64,000 bases of DNA from Ditylenchus dipsaci (GCA_004194705.1 SADC01001290.1:186001-250000), one strand, 5' to 3'; positions 21,620 to 33,172 are shown, counted from the stretch's first letter. Numbers and translations are program-made. Notes: a model not told the origin generated them from the letters alone.

Positions 21620-22790
21620 TGGAAATATTGTTGATATCAATATATGAGTTGATATCACCTGATATTTGTCATGCGACGCGATATGATAATGATATGATAT
21701 AGGCATTCGAAAAATCGAGTGATATGATACTGATATGTAGTTGTCATTTTCCGGGAAAGATGATTTCACCGGGGAAAAACGGGAAAAAAAAGATTTATTG
21801 CCTTTAACGACACTCAACCAGAATCCATAATACGCATGTACAGCAAAAATTTATTCAAACCAAAATTAACATCCTATTCATCGGTAAACAACACTTCAAA
21901 TTCCTCCACACTACTATATTTCTCGTCAGTTGGTTCTTTTTTCGGATTCAGGCTCTTCATTAAATAGAATTAGGCTATTAAAATTGGCTTAATCCAAAGT
22001 CTTCATTTTTTGACGAAAAGCATTATCACGCTGATCATGGCCGAGCCAGAGGCTCAGCCATCCAAAAGTTCAGCCAGCGCTCCAAGAGGCTTGGCTCAGG
22101 CGAAAACCCGAGGGATCTACCATGCTAGTGTAATTCCAGTCCCACAAAACTGCCAGTGGTACGCCACTGGAATGCCACTAAGTTCTCTGAATTCAGTGGT
22201 AATCCAGTGGATTACCACTGGATTTACTCTGAACCCAGTGGTAATCGACTGGATTACATGAATTCAGAGAACTTAGTGGCGTTTCAGTGGCACTCTGTGG
22301 CGTATCACTGGATTAAATTTTGCTGTGGTGTGTTGTGGGAAGTACCTTTCGGTGTGTTTTTGACTTATGGTGAGACTTGGTTTTTGAGTTACAGTCGAAC
22401 CTCTATAACCCGGCATTTGTTTAAACAAAAGTTTGGTTTCTATACAGTCTACCCTTCATATAAGGTCACTCCTAAGGGCTGATCTAAAGGTGAACTTTTT
22501 TAGGTTCGAATGTATTTGAAAGTGCTCTGATTTCTCAGAAAAATTCTGATTTAGAGCATACTTGTCGTACTGAAACAAGCTCTTATTCAAATTCATTTTT
22601 TCCCATATTTTCTTTATTTTTCCCAATTATTTTTTTCCCGGAAAATTTTCCCGGGAAAATGATCTTTTTTCCCGGGAATTTTCCCTCTGACAACCCTACT
22701 GATATGACATGGAACCCCGACAAATGATATGATATTATACGTGATATCACTCATGATGAATCATATCATCTTCAATGCTACATGATATCA
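21620..22790. repeat. Element with GATATGATA-iterated ends and CCAGTGG core
   Basis: Both ends (21625-21740 and 22700-22790) are rich in GATATGATA and GATATCA words and include CGGGAAAA/TTTTCCCGG inverted pairs. The core 22128-22320 is an inner palindrome built from CCAGTGG/CCACTGG with AGTTCTCTGAATTCAGTGGT. A short reading frame at 22037 (MAEPEAQPSKSSASAPRG) looks protein-like but cannot be assigned. Confidence 0.55.
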
Positions 22791-22879
22791 TACGAAAATG
22801 TTCTGCAGCCAGTGGTAGTCGTACCTATGACCTAAAGGCGATGCGTATATAAGTTCACCCCCCCCCCCCTTTAAGGCGA

Positions 22880-23310
22880 AAACACAATGAGAGGCAGCAT
22901 TTTCAATCATAGACTCCTCAAACAGCACCCCCGATGTTTTAGCCTCCACACTGTTCATAATGAGGTGGCAGCATCGCAGTCAGCCTTCGCAAAAGCATCA
23001 GCAAAACAGAATTCTTATTGTGAACGCTCAGAGGGCGGATGCTGCATCCACACCAGGGCTGCAGCCGGTTTTAAAAAAGGGTACAACGACCGAGTACAAT
23101 ACGACCCCGGCAGTGAAAGTAGCCCAAGTCGTCCGATCTGGCAAGGTCAAGCAACGTTGGCTCGACTAGTAGATGGTTCAATTTTTGAAAAATTTTTACA
23201 TGCAAACAAAAAATAATTTGAAAATAATTGTCGAATATTTTCAGAGTAAAAGGTCCCCCGCCAATTCAAATTTCTCAAATGCCGCTGCGTCCAAAAACCA
23301 TGGTCCTTTA
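22880..23310 (+). mobile_element. Truncated TTAA element with a short coding-like tail
   Basis: The right end CCATGGTCCT-TTAA (about 23302-23312) belongs to the AGGACCATGG family. A frame with ATG 22960 and stop 23169 (NRILIVNAQRADAASTPGL ... VKQRWLD) has coding-like composition and stays open upstream. Its last 50 bp (GGCAA.GTC.AGCAACGTTGG) recur in the element ending at 49781, so this may be the tail of an element-encoded protein or a captured exon. The protein is not recognised. Confidence 0.45.
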
Positions 23311-23872
23311 AGTAATAATTTTGCTATGAAAGGACCAGAAAAAGTAATTTAAAAGGATCAAGGGCTGTATTGGAGGGAAGGGAATAATACAGGAGCCACT
23401 TTTTTAGCTGCTTTACCAAGTTTTCACCAAGTTTTTGAAAAAATGCTAAAAAAAAGGGTCAAATTTTTTTTCTTTTTCGGATTTTTTAGGGGTGTTCTAA
23501 AATTTTTACGGAGCTGGGCACCACAAAGGGCAAATCTAGAACATTTCAGGTATCAAATGAAAAAAGTCTGGGTCCAAATAATAAGCGGAAATTGAGTTAT
23601 GAATGGTACAAGCAATTAAATTGTTCCAAAATTCAAAAAATTTTAAATTTGGCGCGAATATGAATTCGTGCTAAATTCGAAAATTTTGTCTCGATAAGAT
23701 CGATAAGTGAGTCGTGTTTTCTAGGGCAACTTTGTGTCTTGAAACACATTGGAACAAACTTTTTCGAAATTTTCGACAAAATTTTGAGTTTTCCAGTATT
23801 CAAAATTCAAATTAGCGCAAAAATAAAAGTTTTAATTTTTGAAGTATACAGTTGGTTGGTATAGATGATACT
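23311..23872. other. Unassigned AT-rich intergenic sequence
   Basis: Long A/T runs and words such as AAAATTTTTCG are seen, with no exon or repeat boundary. Confidence 0.35.
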
Positions 23873-24416
23873 TTAAAGGGCATGCCCGTGCCCGACACGG
23901 TGAAATTTGAATTTCAAAAGGCGGGAACCACTTAATTGCGTGAGACCAAAAAATTCAATTCAAATTGTCATTTGTAATGTAATGACTGCGTTATCAGACG
24001 TGTGCTACGAAATTCTCACGCTTATTCTATTATCTGCGTTGTCACACCGAGATATAAAAAGTACACTACAGTCGACTCCTTCTATAACGAACACCCTGGG
24101 GACCGGACTTAGGCGTTCGTTATGGGGAGTTCGTCATAGAGGGAGTCGACTGTATCTGACATTATTACGCTTCAAATGTCTTTATTTGCTTCTATCTAGT
24201 TTGAAAACATGAATTAAACAAGAAAAGGCGGCCAATTAAAAAAAAGGCGGCCAAATTCTATTTTTTTTTGGACTTCAAAAATGGCGGCCAAAAAATAAAA
24301 AAAGGCGGCCAATTTTACACAATAGGCGGTAAAGTATTATAAGGTCTAAACATCAGATTTCACATTAACAAGTGAAAATAGGGAAATTTTTAAATAATTG
24401 CTGGTCCATGCCTTAA
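23873..24416. mobile_element. TTAA-flanked element, AGGGCATGC family
   Basis: The left end is TTAA-AGGGCATGCCCGTG; the right end inverted reads TTAA-GGCATGGACC. The body contains an array of GGCGGCCAA units at 24226-24320. The right 80 bp resemble 34345-34430. A TA-flanked pogo-type MITE (24069-24152) is nested inside. Confidence 0.6.
24069..24152. mobile_element. 84-bp TA-flanked MITE, CAGTCGACTCC ends
   Basis: CAGTCGACTCCTTCTATAACG and the inverted GAGGGAGTCGACTG border a palindrome whose inner units are CGTTCGTTATGG/CATAACGAAC-like. TA flanks both ends. Confidence 0.85.
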
Positions 24417-24417
24417 A

Positions 24418-25680
24418 CTGAACGGCGGTGCGTGCTAAACTATGCATCTTGTGCAGAATTTCACGCTGAACACGATGATGTAAAATATTTGCGGAAAGAG
24501 GAGGGATTGGAACGGGTAAAACAGCTTCCGAAAAAGTTTTTCACCTATTCCCAACCAGCTAGAATTCGAGCAAAGTAAGGGTGTTACTCGCTCAATAAAT
24601 GCGCCACCTAGGTGTGTGACATCTCAAATCAGGGCGTGCTCAGGGCTATCTATTATGCATGAACTTGTTTCTGTGCCTACAATTTCACAGAGAATTTTCG
24701 ATTTCCTCACAAAGACAATTTTCAGAAATCCAAATTTGACACTAAAATGGTCATAACTTTGGGTAGAGATCGGCATTCAGATAAATATCACATCAAAAAG
24801 AAAGACTGGAATCTGACGGTTCTTTCATTTCGAATACACAACAGCTTCTTATAAAATCTTGACAAAATTGGCAAAAGGAATGTCTAACGTAATACCATTC
24901 TCATAACTTCGTGATTGCCAAGAAAACCATCCATTCTGACACTGGATTCGTGTTATGGTAGTCGATTTGCTTTTGAAACTGTCTATAAAATGAAAAATCA
25001 CTTTCAAAATTAGAATTCCCCTCAAGACAAAAACTATCTAATTTGAAAATCAAATATTTTTGTCTTGAGCGGAATTCTAATTTTGAAAGTGATTTTCTCA
25101 TTTTATAGACAGTTTCAAAAGCAATCGACTACCCATAACACGATCCAGTTCAGAATGGATGGTTTTCTTGGCAATCACGAAGTTATGGGAAATTTGTATT
25201 ACGACTTAGACATTCCTTTTGCCAATTTTGTCAAGATTTCATAAGAACGTTGGTGTTTCGAAACTGAAAGAACCGTCAGATTCCAGTCTTTTCTTTTTGA
25301 TGTGATAATTTATCTGAATGCGATCTCTACCCAAAGTTATTATGACCTTTAGTGTCAAATTTTGGATTTCTGAAAATTGTCTTTGTGAGAAAAATCGAAA
25401 ATTCTCTGTGAAATTGTAGCACTCAGAAACAAGTTCATGCATAATAGATAGCCTGAGCACGCCCTGTATTTTGAGATGTCACACACTAGGTGGCGCATTT
25501 ATTTGAGCGAGTAACACCCTTACTTTGCTCGAATTCTAGCTGGTTGGGAATAGGTGAAATCACCTTCTTCGGAAGCTGTTTTACCCGTTCCAATCCCTCC
25601 TCTTTCCGCAAATATTTTACATCATCGTGTTCAGCGTGAAATTCTGCACAAGATCTAGCTTAGCACGCACCGCCGTTCAG
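24418..25680. repeat. 1.26-kb near-perfect palindrome
   Basis: The left arm starts CTGAACGGCGGTGCGTGCTA and the right arm ends with its inverse, GCACGCACCGCCGTTCAG. The two arms of about 630 bp match almost base for base with scattered mismatches and almost no spacer around 25050. No coding potential is seen in either arm beyond chance frames. Confidence 0.9.
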
Positions 25681-26440
25681 TGTTAAAGAGGTGGGAAAGC
25701 TACTTAGGTTTGAAAAGAGGCTTCCATGCGCAGTGCGTAAGTACAACTCACGTAGTAGTACCCAGGTGGAAGTACCCAGGTAGTACTACCCAGGTAGTGG
25801 TTAATCAAAACTAGTGGAGGTACTCAACAGGTGGTACCCATATAGCAGTACTTAGGTGGTGGTACCCGGATGGTCAATTGGTCCACAAATTATTATCACT
25901 TACAAAAGATAAACAAATATACTATTCAACTCACAATCGTGTGCTGAACAATTTGATAAGACAAAAACTGTTTTGACTATTAAGAATCTCAATATTCAAT
26001 TAGGGTAGATACCCACTCTAAGGTGGTGGACTCCATATTTTAGGAATTTTTCTGAACGAGCATACAAATCATGTTATATTTATCACAAATCAGACCAGGT
26101 TGTGAAGTACAAAACCTATTTTGAACTTATCGACACCTGAGAAACTGAGGTAGTCCGCCCAATTTCGATCTTATCAAAACGTTTTCAGTAGACGATTTGG
26201 GTTGAATAATATAGTTTGTTCAACATTTGGAAGTAGTAATGATTTTGTGGATTAATTGACCTGTGGACCAATTGACCGTCGATGAATCGACCGCGCACCA
26301 TTATTGACCATCAAAACAGGTAGTGGGTGAGCGAACCGTTTGGAGAAGTTTAGTAAACTAAATGGAGGACAACGACCAATCTCTATCTAAAAAACTTCAA
26401 GTGCACTGAACATAATGTAAGTAACCCTAGCATACAACTA
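25681..26440. repeat. Degenerate CAGGTAGTA/CCAGGTGG array
   Basis: Around 25740-25890, words such as GTACCCAGGTGG and GTAGTACCCAGGTAG recur about seven times, with weaker words to 26340 (GACCAATTGACCGTCGATG). The same vocabulary appears at 28870-29870. No exon is seen. Confidence 0.55.
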
Positions 26441-27144
26441 CAGGGTGCAGCAATTTTCTCTGCATCTTTATTTTGCCCATAACTTTTTGCATTTGCGGTA
26501 TTCAAACGAGATCTTTTTTTAATCGAAAGCTGACACTCTAGACAATCGAATGACACCAAACTTGCAGAAATTTTTTTATTTGAACACACGCATCGTCAAG
26601 AGACAAAAATAACAACGATTTTCATTCATATTCTTGCTCAGTACTTTTTCCATAAACTGAAGGCAGTATTCCAGGCGTTTTTCATAGGCTTCGATTGCTC
26701 TGTTGATCATCTGTTGCGGGAGGCTTACAAAGGCACGTTCAATTCTCGTTCGGAGCTCATTCATGTCGGCGATCGGAGTTGTGTAGACTTGGCTCTTGAT
26801 CCAAGTCGCAAGGTGTCAAATCAGGTTAATACGGCAGCCAGGCAAACGGAGCAGGAGAAGCAGGAGTTCCTCAGCCCATCCAACGAAGAGTGAAGTTCTC
26901 GTCCAACTAATTCGAACAGCCTAACAGCTTCTCTTGAGCGGAGTACACCATGGCTAAACGAAGAAAAAATAAACTTCGCAATCAAACATGTTGAACAATG
27001 ATAACAACGATAAAAATTCACAAATTTGGTGTCATTCGATTGCCTAGAGTGTCAGCTTTTGATTAAAAAAGATCTTGTTTGAATACCGCAAATGCAAAAA
27101 GTTATAGGCAAAATAAAGACGCAGAGAAAAATTGCCGCACCCTG
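26441..27144 (-). mobile_element. Mariner element relic with transposase C-terminus
   Basis: TA flanks a 704-bp element with terminal inverted repeats of about 130 bp (CAGGGTGCAGCAATTTTCTC, inverse AAAATTGCCGCACCCTG). The minus strand from about 26830 to 26576 encodes LTPCD, then QVYTTPIADMNELRTRIER, AFVSLPQQMINRAIEAY and EKRLEYCLQ. This is the C-terminus of a mariner DDE transposase (block ..SPDLTPCDFFLWGYLK, then ..IPQ.. and ..RLEYCLQ). The catalytic core is deleted and stops occur, so the copy is non-autonomous. Confidence 0.8.
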
Positions 27145-27231
27145 TATTACACCCCAACATCCGCATCTGATTACTTATACAATAATCAAGTGGGTTTGGC
27201 AGACATTGTCAATCATCCAAGCTTAATTCTA

Positions 27232-27729
27232 AGCTAACACGGGAAGGCACGACCACCCGTGCGCTATCAAAAAACCTTATATACCAAAAGATAGCCCTAT
27301 CTGAGCTTGTTATCATCTTGCAATCAAAATTTCCTATGGAGCAGTCTAGGCCGAGATATTCCACTTTTAAAGTTGTAAAATTGATCAGCTGGAATATACC
27401 AACAATAAATGGCAGTAATAAACATGTCAGTATGGCGCAGTGGGATCGTTGCGAACGCTCTTTTTCATGTCGCAGGTTCGACTCCTACTCGAATCATTCC
27501 TTTTTTCATATTTTTTTCGCTGATTCATAATTTTGGACAACTATCAACAAAACTCAATCTCACAATCAATTTAATTTTTGACGCATTTTTTTATTGGCGA
27601 TTAACAAATAATCAATGGCAATGCTTGTCCACAACAAACAAGCTTGATAACAAGCTCAGTTAGGGCTATCTTTTGGTATATAAGGTTTTTTGATAGCGCA
27701 CGGGTGGTCGTGCCTTTCCCGTGTAAGCT
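27232..27729. repeat. 498-bp element with 80-bp inverted arms around a tRNA-like unit
   Basis: The left arm (AAGCTAACACGGGAAGGCAC ... TGAGCTTGTTATCA, 27232-27318) is repeated inverted at 27650-27729 with few mismatches, apart from an inner block of AAGATAGCCCTA that is also paired. The central 330 bp are unpaired and contain the tRNA-like sequence. Confidence 0.8.
27426..27506 (+). tRNA. tRNA-like pol III unit, decayed
   Basis: TGGCGCAGTGGG at 27433-27444 fits the A box and GGTTCGACTCC at 27475-27485 fits the B box; the spacing is about that of a tRNA. A T6 run at 27501-27506 could end pol III transcription. The acceptor and D stems do not pair well (one base seems lost before position 8), and no anticodon arm can be drawn with confidence. 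It is better viewed as a tRNA-derived element, SINE-like, than as a working tRNA. Confidence 0.45.
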
Positions 27730-28271
27730 AAAAAGTTTTAGACTGAAACACAAAATTCGGTTGTACTTTAAGTATAGTTTCCTGTTAAGGCAAAAATTGT
27801 ATTGGATTAAAATTTGACGTAGACGTCTACGTCAAAGGCGTCTAGTGTAGACTATTGTGGCCAGGCATGAGAATTTGAGGCTGTAGACCGAAATATACGT
27901 GCCAATTTGGTACGCGGTCGTTTTGGACCAAAACTTTTGGTAAGAAATTGTTTGGTGCGCTGTTATTTCGGTTAGAAATTTTTTGGTAACAGCATAAGTT
28001 CACAAAAATTTGGAAATTTCTAAGTAATTCTTATGCGCTGAAAACGATAACAAAGGTGTTTGGGGCATTTTCTGACCTAAAAGTTGATTTTTGGAAAAAA
28101 AAATTTTTGACCAAATTTGACTTTTTGCCTCGGGGACCAAGGTAAACCACCTGAAATGGTACCTAGAGTCTTAAAAAGATGAGATTTGAACATAGTTTTG
28201 TTAGCTGGGCCTACCGCATAAAGAAACTCTGGTATGCATGTTTTTTCATGCATCCAGAGTCACTTTCGAGT

Positions 28272-28380
28272 GATTTGTGTCTAAGGTATGTGGGTGTGCG
28301 CATCTCAACCCAAGCCCCCTTCGGGGGCGCAGGGGCTTGGTTGGTTAGAGATGCGCGCACTCACTTACCTTAGACATAAT
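28272..28380. repeat. Dispersed GC-capped hairpin, copy A
   Basis: TGTCTAAGGTATGTGGGTGT and GCGCATCTCAACC pair with GGTTAGAGATGCGCGCAC and TCACTTACCTTAGACA; the apex is CCCCCTTCGGGGGCG. Other copies: 45893-46018, part at 33768-33800, and 61880-61960. Flanks (ACATAGTTTTGTTAGCTGGG, CCGAGCAGGACTCTTGATCA) are shared too. Confidence 0.8.
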
Positions 28381-28869
28381 TCCGAGCAGGACTCTTGATC
28401 ATAAAAGCCAAATGGAGACTCTTTTTGACTAGCTTCAGTGACAAACGAGGTATAATACCTTGGTCCCCCAAGGCAAAAAGTCAAATTTTGGTCAAAAATT
28501 TTTTTTTCCAAAAATCAACTTTTTAGTTCAGAAAATGGCCGAAAACACCTTTTATCGTTTTCAGCGCATAAGAATTACTTAAAATGGTTAGAACCTGATT
28601 TTGAAAAAAAAATTGTTGGGGGGGGGGTATTCGCTACTAGGGTCAAAATTTGAATTTTTCATTTTTAGGGACGAGTTTTTAAGCGTTCTTCGAAAATTTT
28701 TAGACAGCCTCCGAAACACCCAAACTTTCCCAAACACCCCAAATACCCTCAAACCGCCTAAATACTCCCAAACCAAACCCAACCTGAAAAATAAAAAATA
28801 TTTTAAAATAAAATTAATCCGTTTTTCTGACTTAAAATGTTGTGGATAATTAGATTTGCTAGGACCAAA

Positions 28870-29870
28870 ATTGCATCTGGAGGCCGAAACCTTGGGTTGC
28901 TATCCTTCAAATAAGTGGATTCGCCTGGATATCCTAAAAAATTTATCTGAAATTACAATTTTGATCTAATCTAATCGAATTGTCCACACGATTTTACATT
29001 AGAAAAACTTAATAGTTTTCGATTATTAAAATAATAATTTTCAGCGCATATCCACCGGGCCAGGTGGTACTTACCCAGGTTTTGAGATTTGGGTGCGTAA
29101 AATTGAAATTTCGGTCCTGTCAAACAAAATTTTCCCGCACAAGTTTTCCTACGATAAAAGGGTTTATTTTTCGATTTGACGAACTTGTGTTCTTTTTTGG
29201 TCATCCAGGTGGATATCCACCCACCTGACCAGGTGGTATACACCCCATGTTATGCGGTCCAGATTTGGAAAATCGCAATTTCGGTCTTTATAAACCGGTT
29301 TCTCCGCGCAATTTTAGCCACGAAAAGTTGTTTGTTTGTGATTTTATTTATTTTTTATTAATTTTAATTTTTTTATTTCGAGCAGGCAGGTGAAAAGTAT
29401 CCACGCAGCCGAGGAATATACACCCAAGGTCTTTTACTGCGCATAGGGAAAATCTTTATTTTAGTACTAACCAATCTAGTTTCCTACACGATTTAAAGTT
29501 AAAAATGGCTTATTTCTTATTTCAAGAATTTTTATTTTAGGCCATCCAGGAGAACATCCACCTGACCAGGTGGTACTCACCTCGGGATTTGGACTTTGCG
29601 TGGGTAAAATTGCAATTTTAGTCCTTGGAAACTAAACATTTCAGACGATTTTATATTTGAAAAAATGGGCTGTTTTCAATTTTTAAAATTTTTTGATTTT
29701 CAGGCCATCTACCTGGATATCCACCTGGCCAGGTGGTACCCACTCCAGGTATTGCGGTTGGGTAGGTAAATTTGCAATTTAGGTCCTAACAAACCCGATT
29801 CCTTACACAATTTTAAGTTAGAAAAATGGGCCTTTTTATTTGCAAAATTTTTTATTTTTAGGTTTGAGAT
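28870..29870. repeat. Tandem array, about 165-bp units with CCACCTGGCCAGGTGG
   Basis: About six diverged units each contain a palindromic block like ATCCACCTGGCCAGGTGGTA followed by TGCGG.TTGGGT.GGTAAA, TTGCAATTT.GGTCCT and ACACGATTTTA. Block positions: about 28920, 29045, 29210, 29390, 29555 and 29710. Confidence 0.7.
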
Positions 29871-30165
29871 TGTTGTTGGGCTATTTAAGGCGGTTTGAGG
29901 GTATTTGGGTGGTTTGGAAAGGGTTGAGGATGGTTTGAGGTGTTCGGAGACAATCTAAAAATTTCAAAAAACCAAAAAGCTGTCTTGGTCCTCCGTGTTG
30001 CTTGAGAAAAAATTTTGAAATTCTGGAAACGTCTATGCACCCAAATTTTTGTGTTTTAAGCCGTTACCAAAAAATTCCTTACCAAAAAAGTTTCTTACCA
30101 AACCACCAAGTACCAAATTGCCGCGTATATTTCGGTGTACAGCCGAATTTGATCCTAATCGGGAT

Positions 30166-30698
30166 AAAATAGGATGTTTTGTATTCTATTTGCTCCTAAA
30201 ATATCCTGCTAGGATCCACATCCTAAAATATCCTAATTAGGATCCTTGAATACAAAACATCCTAACTAGGATCCTTTAAATGGAGTATCCCAATTAGGAT
30301 CATTTCTAAAGTAGAATGTGTTAATTTTGTATTCTGTATTCGTGTTATGTCTGCTTGTTGTTTAATTTTTAGGTTTTCTTCACGGAAGAGCACTTTATTC
30401 AAGCACTTTATTCGCAAAAGCACTTCATTCAAGTATGAACATTATACACCACTTCAACATACAAATATCAACAGTTCGACGAGAAATGACTGGTAATTTT
30501 CGGCTGCTTCTGTTTCTTACGGCGCTCTTCCTAGAAGAAGTCGTACAAGGCATCGGTTAGACGGAGCACTGCAGGATCACCGAAAATTCTTTTTTTTGTC
30601 AAAGTTCACTACATCGATATTTTAAGACGTGGATCCTAGTGGATTTATAAGAGCAAATAGGATACAAAACATCCTATTTTCTCCTAATTTAAGGGGCA
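30166..30698. repeat. TCCTAATTAGGATCC-iterated element
   Basis: At 30150-30300, TCCTAATTAGGAT and AAAACATCCTA words are repeated in both orientations, forming a palindrome around GGATCC. A further copy (ATAGGATACAAAACATCCTA) lies at 30657-30680, so 30166-30698 may be one element with short iterated ends. Confidence 0.55.
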
Positions 30699-31782
30699 TA
30701 CCAGCGCGTTACACTGCAAATAAGGCGGGGACCAACAATTTCTTTTTCTCATGACTCTTTTTATAAGCGTTGTATCCAGTGTTGTTCCGGCGCCGGCGCT
30801 CCCCGGAAAAAAAACAGTGCCGGGCCGCGCTCGGCGTCGGCGCTAGGGCCAATGAAAAATTTTGGTCTGCGCCGGCGCTAAAAAAAAATTCGTCCCAGCG
30901 CTGGCCCCGGCGTTTTTTAAACGGCTATGGCTCCGGCGCTGTTTAATTAATTTAAAGGGTGTTTTCACCTATAGCCTATTAGTTTATTACTATTTTTAAA
31001 CATAACCAGGGTATCTTATAACACGACTCAAAATGAGCTATTTTTTTATTTCTGACTTTTGCCCTTTTAAAAATAATTTTAGTCAAAAATTTCCATGATA
31101 CGAAATCTGACTCAAGATGAGCACGTGTTCATCTTGAGTCAGATTTTGCACCATCGTTAACTGTAGAATTTATCGTATATTATACGAGAAATTCTACAGT
31201 TATTAAAGCACAGTCATAGACGGTGCAAAAATCTGACTCAGGATGAACGCGTACTCATTCTGAGTCAAATAATAAAAGAGCTTAAATCGAGGCGTATTAT
31301 GTGCTATTATTTAAAAATATATATATAAAAAATTAATTTACTTAACTTTTTTTTACAAACAATTATGAATTAACGTATTCCGTTTATGAACTCTCCACTC
31401 TCTAATAACTGCCCCTCAGATGGACTTATTTCTCAGCATAGGAAAATATTTCAATATTCACTCACCATGAAGAATTAATAGCGGAAATGAAAACGACATG
31501 CTGCTAATCGATATAAATAAAAAATGAGTTATACTATCATTGTAGAAAAACATACTGTTTATAAAAATACAATTTTTGGCTCTATATGCATTCGCATCTC
31601 TGGAAAAAAAAGATGCCTTGGTCCCCCTGTTGATTTTTTTCGAAATTTTTTTTTTCTAAAAGTTTCAAAAAGTATTTATAAGCACTTTTAGATCATTTTC
31701 ACGAAAAAAAAATTTTTTCCGCATAAAAAAGCTGTGGTATGCGTATATATTTTCGGCAACCAGACAAAGCAACAACGAAACT

Positions 31783-31965
31783 ATTTTGTCGCGCGACAAT
31801 GCAACAAAATGTTGCATTGTCGTATGCTTTTCGTCGTGCGACAAAATAACAAAAAAAGTTTTTCGTCGCACGACATTGCAACAAATTTTGCTCTTTGTCG
31901 CGCGACAATGCAACAAATTTTGCTCTTTGTCGGGCGACATTGCAACAAATTTCACTCTTTGTTGA
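31783..31965. repeat. Left 32-bp iteron array
   Basis: Units read GCAACAAATTTTGCTCTTTG then TCGCGCGACATT. The core TTGTCGCGCGACAA is itself palindromic. Copy spacing is 32 bp with some truncated units. It is inverted relative to 33312-33672. Confidence 0.85.
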
Positions 31966-31990
31966 CTATGAAATAATTTAGGAAGCGAAA

Positions 31991-33032
31991 ATGTCAAGCA
32001 GCGATAGCGAAGATGACTACGATCTCGAATACTTGGAGGCTGAATCAATCGAAAAGGAGGGCACAGGACGATCTGGAAAGCGTGTAATTTGGGCCAATGG
32101 TTTTTCTTACACACACATGCGGTAATAGCTATGTTTCTTGTCGCTTATCTTAAAAACTTCACTTCAGGATAGCAGAAAGCGAGAAGTGTGTCGTTTTTTC
32201 CACTGCACTCGTCAGAAAGCTGCCAATCGACGTGGAAAGCGCAAGCAAGATCTCATGGCCTGGCAAAGTACTATGCAGTCAGTGAGCTCAAGCGATGGAT
32301 AATCCTTTTCTCTAAGCTAGCGTATCTCCCTGTCTCAGATGTTCTCATTGATATGCTTTGGTGAAGGAGCATGAAAGGCTGATGGAATGTGGCGTAGTCG
32401 ATGCTAGGGAACAATCGAAAGTTGATGGTAATTTACAGATTTCATAGCCAATCCTTTTGAATCCTTGTTATAGCCTTTCTCAAGTACGTGCGACAGACAT
32501 TCTTTATCGTGGCACCATTGATGATGTGCGCCCTTCTCTATACGACATCGAGCTTTGGAATGTCAGCGAACACTTATTGCGCCAGTGGCCAGTTACGAAC
32601 AACGCCGTGGAAAGCTGGAACAAGGAGTACAATGCGCACTTTCCGGGCGGTGGAAAGCCTGATCGAAGTAAAGTGATTCGCCACCAAATGGATGAGGAAG
32701 AATCTGTTCGTCATGCGATTTTACGGTAAGTTTTTTTTGTTTCTTTGCTAAACTTATTTTCAAAACTATCATCAGACACCAGTTAAAACCTGAGGAAGAA
32801 TTCCGAAATATACGTCCTATGCAGAGGGAATCTGAAGAAGAATCCATGCCTTGGTTTCAGAGTGGAGGGAAAAGTCAGCTGCTGCCTTTCCATCTGATGG
32901 AGCTTTGCTTGGACATCTTCAGTCAATTCAAGATGCGCTTTGGTATGCGAAGGGAAACGACCCAGATGTGGACGAAATTCAAGAAGATGAAAATGACGAA
33001 GTTGTAACTCAATAGACTCCAATGCTCTATGT
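31991..33032 (+). pseudogene. MULE transposase remnant lacking its catalytic core
   Basis: 31991-32129 encodes an acidic N-terminus (MSSSDSEDDYDLEYLEAESI). 32170-32300 encodes SRKREVCRFFHCTRQKAANR, a zinc-finger-like C/H segment. 32457-32726 encodes LWNVSEHLLRQWPVTNNAVE then SWNKEYNAHFPGGG, the C-terminal block of MULE transposases (..ELWN.. ..TNN.VE.W..). A 49-nt GT-AG intron appears to follow, then RHQLKPEEEFRNIRP. At about 32860 the frame shifts by minus one to reach DALWYAKGNDPDVDEI and a stop at 33013-33015. No DGTF or TDFE catalytic block is present, so this is an internal-deletion copy. Confidence 0.6.
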
Positions 33033-33172
33033 TACTGTGTTGTTGTTAGTGTTAAGTTTACGATAAAGTTTATTCTGGGAATATTTTTTATACGCCACTC
33101 AGGAGACCAGCCTTAGCTAAGCGTGTAACGGGGGTGTCAATTGTCTAAGAATAAGCTAACTTTAGCCAAATA

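Larger units (their letters stand above)
27881..30144. repeat. 2.3-kb composite foldback with tandem-repeat interior
   Basis: The outer arms are ACCGAAATATACGTGCCAATTTGG at the left and its inverse near 30105-30144, each followed by a short array of TTGGTAAGAAATT units. A second inverted pair (28060-28150 with 28440-28580) brackets the hairpin at 28272-28380. The rest (28870-29870) is a tandem array described separately. Confidence 0.7.

Noticed and set aside
27426..27506. A functional tRNA gene
   Set aside because: Box A, box B and a T-run are present, but the acceptor, D and anticodon stems do not fold properly; kept only as tRNA-like.
32593..33022. Minus-strand frames opposite the MULE remnant
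   Set aside because: The plus strand shows the family block TNNAVESWN; the minus frames match nothing and are shadows.
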